The notes beneath the pieces were generated by a model. That model saw only the letters and a list, made by a program, of their open reading frames with translations, was not told the origin of the DNA and made no database searches. A DNA stretch of 64,000 bases, from assembly GCF_000005505.3 (NCBI RefSeq), contig NC_016131.3:72457855-72521854 (forward strand), in the 5' to 3' direction. Source of the stretch: Brachypodium distachyon. Lineage: Eukaryota > Streptophyta > Magnoliopsida > Poales > Poaceae. Shown in pieces: positions 56,156 to 64,000 of the stretch (positions are counted from its first letter, which is position 1; each line of letters starts with the position of its first letter). The translations under genes and the position numbers were made by a program.

Positions 56156-56899
56156 CTCCGCCTAATCTTGCTTGTCCTTGCGATCATCTTGAATAAAGAT
56201 TCCTCCAAAAATCCTATGGAAAAAATATGAGGAGAATGGTGTATGATATGTTGCTAAAACCCCTTTAAAACCCAGCGGGAAAAATAAGGAGAAAATGTTA
56301 CAACATATAATGGTTATTGGTTCAATGATAACTCATATGAGAAAAACCTTAAATAAGGAAAAACCTCATGAGTTTAGAGAACAATATTTATGACGTGTAT
56401 ATTTCCTTCAAAAAACCCGGTGGGAAAAATTAAGAAATATGACATCAATATGTCTTGTATACTTCCTTAAAAAACCTCAATGGGGAAAATAGGAGTTATG
56501 ACTTATGTCTTCTGTTGATATTACCTCATTAAAAATCTTGATGAGAACTGTAAAGTAAACTCATAAAGGGAAAAAGAGTGTAACATAATGTTTGAATAGG
56601 TTATAACTCAGGAAGATACTCCCCTGAGGTTTGTGAGGATAAAACAATCTGGGGGCAATATGAATAGTGATATTGCTCTTTATATAACCTGTTGCATCCA
56701 TGCAACACAAGCAGCATTATCTTTGTAGATAACGGGTAGTGATTCAATGGAACCAATACCACATAATTTGTATATGGTTTATCATTTTGTGAAGGCATGT
56801 ACACATATGTGTGATGTCCCGTAATAATTACACAATGATTGGTGGGTTCGGCCACTAGAGTGAAGTATGGACAACTTTCTTGGATGGCTATCCTACCAT

Positions 56900-58520
56900 G
56901 TAGGAACACGAAGCCTATTTTGATCTAGCTTTGTGAGATCTAATAAGTAGCCAGAGTCAGTTTATCTGATGATATTAGAGTTTTGATATCTTTGGTCCAT
57001 CTTCTCATGGTTTAAATGGGTCTTTCTCTACGTCTAGAGATCGAATGACCATGAGAGATTGGATGAATAAAATTTGTCCATGTTAAAAGTTTCCAATATT
57101 TTCTTGATATAGGTAGCTCGGTGTACCATAATACTTGAGAGAAGGAGTTTGAGTTGTAGACCCAAGTAAATTTGATTTATCCATATCCTTCCTCTCAAAT
57201 TCCGTCTTTAGGTGATTATGTGTTTCATCAACTTTCTTTATGTATATACACTTGGACAATCATTATTGTTTGAGTAATCCTTTAGTGAAAAAAACTCATT
57301 TAGTCAGCCGTACCAATTTGCCGGACTATGTTGATAAGCCATATAGTGACTTATTAAGGTTTTACACTATTCATGTTGTGTATTTCGTGTGTATTCGGAA
57401 ATTGGGATTCCTTGAGGAACCTATATGTCCAAATCAAGTGACTCATAAAGATATTTTGTCACTACGTCTATCAACTGCATAAATAGACGATTTAGAACTG
57501 CCATTGAAATATGTTATCGGAAAATGATTCCACGCATATATGGAGAATTGGTTTCGGGTATCTGCGTGAACCCTTGTGCTACAAGCCTCGCTTTGAGTCT
57601 TATCACCTCGTTATTTTCATTCCAGTTTCGGAAGAAATTTGGTATTTGTAAATAGACAGTATACTAGCCATAAATAACTCCCTTGACAGGGACTTGAGGT
57701 ATTTGTAAGTGACAAAAATACAGTTATTACTCACATAGATCCCGAATCTATGAGGGCCCATCGATGTACGCTAGGGTGGTGATATCGGTATTTAACCGAA
57801 TAATCGCAGATGGGAAATCTTTGGTAGATGTCCACGTATAAATAGGATAGGAGAATTATTACGATATGCAGTTGTTCACTTATGAATTAAGTCAGCAGCG
57901 TGTAAAACTGCGTGACCCAACATAAGGTTGGTAAGTTGCAATTCATTAGTAAAAATCATGTGTAATGAGCTATATCCTTTGATCAGATATTCAAAATCAA
58001 ACCATTTTGAGTTTGGACATGCGGGACATAGTGTTGAGCTTCAACCCCCCAAAACCATGCAATAATCATTGAAAGCATGTGAGGAAAATTCTGCAACAAT
58101 GTCAATTTGAATTGATTTAATTCGATATTTAGCATTATGAGCTTGTAGTTTACTACATTGGCTCATTATTTAGCACATACATGGTTTCGTGTGGACAGAA
58201 GACTCACGTGAGACATCGTGTAGATGAACTTATTGAACCATGAAATACAGGAAAAGTCCAGACCATGATTGTATGCAACCACAATTATCACTTTGAATGT
58301 GTTCAAGGAATTTGAGTGGTTTTGCTAGTATTTTGAGATAGGAAGGTCCCAAAGTTAGCTTTTATGTAGCACAAAATAGTGCATATGGAATATGAATATG
58401 AATATGAATATTGAGGAAATTTAGCAGTATTTAAACCATGACCAATGGAATTGCTAGTAATTTTCCACGTCATCCCTAATCCAGGATGACAATGGCGACT
58501 ATGCCACATTTGGAATGTAG
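56900..58520 (-). pseudogene. Copia pol remnant: pre-integrase, integrase and RT pieces
   Basis: On the minus strand the order is a GAG-pre-integrase piece with MWHSRHCHPGLGMTWK (about 58509-58462), an integrase-core piece (SIQIDIVAEFSSHAFNDYC, about 58110-58050, then LGHAVLHAADLIH and PKISHLRLFG near 57930-57800) and a reverse transcriptase piece (YIKKILETFNMDKF, about 57112-57070). Stops and frameshifts occur throughout, and much of the RT is missing. The adjoining 56160-56600 has the repeated GGGTTTTT-type blocks usual between Copia pol and the 3' LTR. Confidence 0.8.
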
Positions 58521-59520
58521 TGACATTCCGAAAAATTACCTTATACGCAACATTTGCTACGGGTGTGGTGACTCCCGTAGAAATCTATATATGGAAATGT
58601 AGAATTTTCGGTATGAAAATAATCTTATTTGGATATATAGAATACATACAAATTTATTTGTATCAATGTGCTGATACACTATATTGTGATACACAATATA
58701 GAATGACAACAACAGACATATGTGTATGTGTTATTACAACAGAGATATAATATCTATGGAGTGATGGGACTATTTAAAGTCACCAAACATGTTACTCGAG
58801 TTAAACTCGATTGTCATATTCTCCGTGCCCATAGGATTGACCGCCGCAATGCCTCATTGTTGTTTTGTTCTAGGAGAACATCTTGCGGACAATCAGTTTT
58901 CTTGATGCTGTCAACGTGGAACGTGGATATTGAAGTGATCTTCAAATCTTTGACCTTGGGCATGTCGGTTGTCCTAGGATTGTTGATACAGATTGACCAG
59001 ATGTTGTGGGATATGTCATGTGTTTTGGTGATATGCGTGTAGCATACACACTTTGGACAAAGGCTTGTTTTAACATAGACTTTGCGATGTCTTTTCCACG
59101 ATCTGAAGCATGTGGATATTTCTATCCAGTAAGTATTCAGACTTGAGATCTGGAGGAGTATGGTACAAAGCACCATATTTTTGTATTTTTGTTAGTTGGG
59201 CATCACCTCTTGAAGAGGTTGGAATATACCCACAATCTCATGGGATGCAATGTAGACCTTTTATGTCCATTATACATGTAGGATAGTTGTGACCGTTGAG
59301 CGCAAGCTCATCGAATTGTATTTTTTCGGTCATCTTGACCTATATGTATTGAAACCAGAGATTTGATTAATTTACTGTGAGTAAATTAGATATCATCATG
59401 GTTACGTTGTAATAACATTTGCAAAAATTGAAAGTTCAAGTGAAGACTTGAATAATATAATGTGGACGTCAAATTATTAATATAACACTTTGAAGATTAT
59501 CACTAGAAAGTGATTCGGAT

Positions 59521-59815
59521 CTCTCAGCAATACGCAAAATTTCGCTGCTTTCAATAAGGTGTATGTTCCCACGAAACATTCAACGCCATTTATCATTTTA
59601 CCGTTATTAAAAGTCTATAAGTACCTAGTGTTATATGTAATTTAAATATTCAAAAGAGCACATTGAAGGTAGTTATTGTGTCAATTTCTGACATAACGTA
59701 AACCTCTCAGCAGTACGCGAAAAATTCGCTGCTTTCAATAAGGTGTATGTTCACACGGAACATTCAACACCATTTAGCATTTTACCGTTATTGAAAGTCT
59801 GTAGTACCTTGTGAT
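59521..59815. repeat. Direct repeat of about 110 bp, period 183 bp
   Basis: CTCTCAGCAATACGC (59521) and CTCTCAGCAGTACGC (59704) each begin a block that continues GCTGCTTTCAATAAGGTGTA and ends near TTTACCGTTATT. It lies in the 5' part of the Copia element (minus-strand sense). Confidence 0.8.
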
Positions 59816-60199
59816 CTCAAATATAAATCTGAGGTAATCATCTTTCAAATTGCAAATAATCAAATATTTAATTAAGCGAATTGAGCTTTTAAACATCTTG
59901 GGCTTAATATAAGCGGATAATATATAGATTTGCAAGAAAAATGGAATTCTTGATTGCAAATATGTCATTGTACCAACATTCATGTTGTAGGAATTACTGA
60001 AAGCAAATACATTTGAACATGAACATATTTACATTTGTAGATATCTGGAACTTCATAGAAATTCAATAGAACAGTACAGGAACGCAAATAAAATAAATTC
60101 AGGGTCCTCAACATGATAGGTATTGTACTGTTTGTTGGACCTGTCCGCAATTGTCCGTGTAAACCGGGTTCAATTTGCAAACTAAGTAAGCCTGTAGGC

Positions 60200-62100
60200 C
60201 TGCAGAAAAATATAGGGATGGCGGCAGAGTTATGATGAATCCAGAGGACTAAATAAAAAACTGCCTAGAAATCCCCATCCATCCCATCGGTTGGGATTCA
60301 CCCCAAAACTGCCGCCGCCAAATAGGCAATGCGCTGCCACCGAAGATGGAGGACAGGAAGGGGGCTAGGGGCTTGTTGCCGGAGGGAGGGGCTCGGCGTT
60401 GGCGCTTTGGAGCGAGGCATGTAGCAGGACGGCCGTGGGACGCCGCGCTCGAGGTCCTCTCGGGGAGGAGGCAGTGGCAGAGTGCTGCCACTGGAGGTTG
60501 CGCCGTCGGCCTCTGCGAGTTGGTCGTTGCCGCGTGAAGCCAAGCTGCCAAGGCGCTGAGTAGCGGCACTGTACGTCGCCGCCGGTCGTTGTAAAGGGTG
60601 GTCGTGGATCAACATTGAACTGCCTGCGCTTGGTGAAGCGGGGTTGTGCCCAGGGCCACGTCGGGACAGATGTCGCCTAGCGCTGTCTCCGGCGCGAGGG
60701 CTGGAGAGCCAGGTGCCCCGCTGAAGACGACGTGGCCATCGGTGTGCTGTGTGCATCGATGACGACCGAAAATGAGGAAGATGCAGTGGGTGCAGAAAGA
60801 AGGGTAGCATTCATGGCCAGGGGTTACCACAGATCGGGAGAAAAAGAGTGAGAAACAACTTGATTTCTCATCCTTCTGTGTCCTTGATCTTCTCTAATTT
60901 GATTTATCCATCGATTTTCAGAATATTTTTGTAGATCAGTTTCTTCCTCTTCACTGTTGTTGATCTTCTTCTCTTGGTTCTCCGTTCCGATAGCTAGGCA
61001 CGAAGGAAAATGATGAGATGCATTAGAAGCAATGCAATGATTAATTCGTTAGTTGTAGTGAAGAAATTTATCAATAGGATCGCATGTATGCAGGAATCAG
61101 CATCATGATTGTTCTTCCAATCCATCGATGCATGTTTATTCTTCAGGTGTAGATTTCTTCGCTGGATTGATTTAGAGATCCGTTGCTTCTGATCTATCTT
61201 CTTTGTGAAAGCATGTGTGCGTGTGCTCTACGCATGATCGATCTTAGATCGATTTCTTCTTCGCCTGGCATGTACAGAGGCCTTCCGTGATACTACTTCT
61301 GCTTGTTAGGCCAATTGATCCGTACTAGTAAGTCCGCACACGCGTCCCTCTAAAATTCAAAACATTTCTCTCAAATCTCATTTCTCTTCAAATAAATTAC
61401 TCATAAGACATTCATATCGAACGTGTTTTATCTACTAAGATGCGAAAACACCAACTTCATCTCACCACTCCTCTTTATTGTTTCTTTATCTCTTCGGTCT
61501 ACTCTTTCAGAAAAAATACCCTCCTTCTGAAATAACATAGCAACTCTCAGATGCACGTTCTCCTGATTTTTAACACTCATTTGACTACTGGTCCATAGGG
61601 ACTTACGTTAGAATATTATATGAACATGGGACTTCTGTTCTAAATGAGGGCAAAAGATAAAAAGAATATCATTAATTCACATGCTAACCTTATTGTTAGC
61701 TATGATCCCAAATTATGTCTTAAATTTTGGAGGGAGGTAAACCAGATTTATGTTGGCTTTTCCACACTTTACCTTTTTGTTTAGTTGATTTATCTTCTTG
61801 TTGAGTTGTATAAGATGCAAAATAGCGCCAGCCGTAAACTGATCTGAATCGTATTGAACATGCGCTGCCTGCATGTATGCTTTTACTACAAGTGCTTTGA
61901 CACATCTCTGACTGGGGGTGGGGGGGAGGATTTGATCTTCAGGACGGCAACATTTACCTGGATGGTCAATCTACTCGTCTGCTGAAATCTATTGACCTGG
62001 ATGCTTGTTGTGAACTGTATCAGCATAGCAAGATGGTACTCCACATGGTGCATGACAGTCATTTGGAATGGCATAACTGAGAGTACCTGTGTAGTAAAGT
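60200..62100. other. Non-Copia DNA inside the Copia boundaries
   Basis: 60300-60830 is GC-rich and open in several frames; 60840-61330 is a T-rich, leader-like stretch. Neither shows Copia motifs or a domain I recognise. It may be nested insertion or captured host DNA. Confidence 0.4.
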
Positions 62101-62110
62101 CCCCGTGTTA

Positions 62111-63759
<1,649 letters not shown>

Positions 63760-63821
63760 GTTTTCTTGCAAGTTTGTGCTTTTATAAGTAGTAGAGATGG
63801 AGAGCAACGTGCCTGATAATG
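63760..63821 (-). other. Copia primer-binding site and leader
   Basis: Next to the LTR end the minus strand reads CATTATCAGGCACGTTGCTC, then ACTTATAAAAGCACAAAC. The first part is the putative tRNA primer-binding site. Confidence 0.6.
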
Positions 63822-64000
63822 TGTTGAGAATAGAGAGTAAACAAGATTGAGACAAAGCAAATGATTCAAGCGTGTGTTCTTTATTGATGATTGAGGTATA
63901 TATAGAGTTACAAGGGGTGTCACCAAAAAATATATATTGGAAGGGATGCCACCAAAAAATAGCAGTTACATAATATATGTAGAGGGAGAAAGGATGTATC
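63822..64000 (-). repeat. Copia 5' LTR, cut by the window edge
   Basis: Starts TGTTGAGAATAGAGAGTAAA and matches 55928-56155 closely over the 179 bp available. Differences include ACGAG against ACAAG and a few substitutions later. Confidence 0.9.

Overview
The window is nuclear DNA of a grass, most likely a Pooideae species with a compact genome (Brachypodium-like). Every recognisable gene is a plant gene with GT-AG introns and GC-rich grass-type first exons, and Stowaway MITEs of the CTCCCTCCGTCC type are scattered through introns and flanks. TIP1;1 next to CKS1 matches, from memory, the gene order on rice chromosome 3 short arm. Gene spacing of about 5 kb without large nested LTR blocks argues for a small genome. 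The species itself cannot be proven from the sequence.

Layout. 0.7-1.2 kb: CKS1 (-). 6.8-8.1 kb: aquaporin TIP1;1 (+). 9.6-14.6 kb: a broken LINE. 16.8-19.0 kb: a CYP711A/MAX1-type cytochrome P450 (-) with five exons. 20.7-22.7 kb: a six-exon neprosin-domain gene (+). 27.9-31.2 kb: its duplicated, decayed copy. Between the two copies lie minisatellites and transposon-derived DNA. 32.1-36.4 kb: Rab GTPase of the RABC/Rab18 class (-). 37.7-40.6 kb: CHY/RING zinc-finger E3 ligase (-), 11 exons. 43.1-45.7 kb: ankyrin-repeat protein (+). 46.5-47.8 kb: intronless CCCH zinc-finger/WD40 protein (+). 48.6-50.3 kb: Tim17/22/23 (PRAT) family protein (-). 51.2-55.0 kb: a divergent, inverted pair of DUF1668 genes, one frameshifted, plus a third DUF1668 relic at 50.6 kb. 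55.9 kb to the right edge: a degenerate Copia retrotransposon on the minus strand with short LTRs, holding a nuclear copy of chloroplast petB and other non-Copia DNA.

The genes do not form an operon or one pathway. They are housekeeping genes (cell cycle, vacuolar water transport, vesicle traffic, ubiquitin ligation, organelle import) with two grass-typical expanding families (neprosin, DUF1668) and one strigolactone-type P450. The most unusual signal is a set of very short insertions (7 to 28 bp, mostly homopolymer A or T stubs) each flanked by 9-18 bp direct repeats. They look like scars of extremely truncated target-primed retroposition. Several transposons could be delimited to the base by target-site duplications, one of them confirmed by the empty site in the paralogous neprosin copy.
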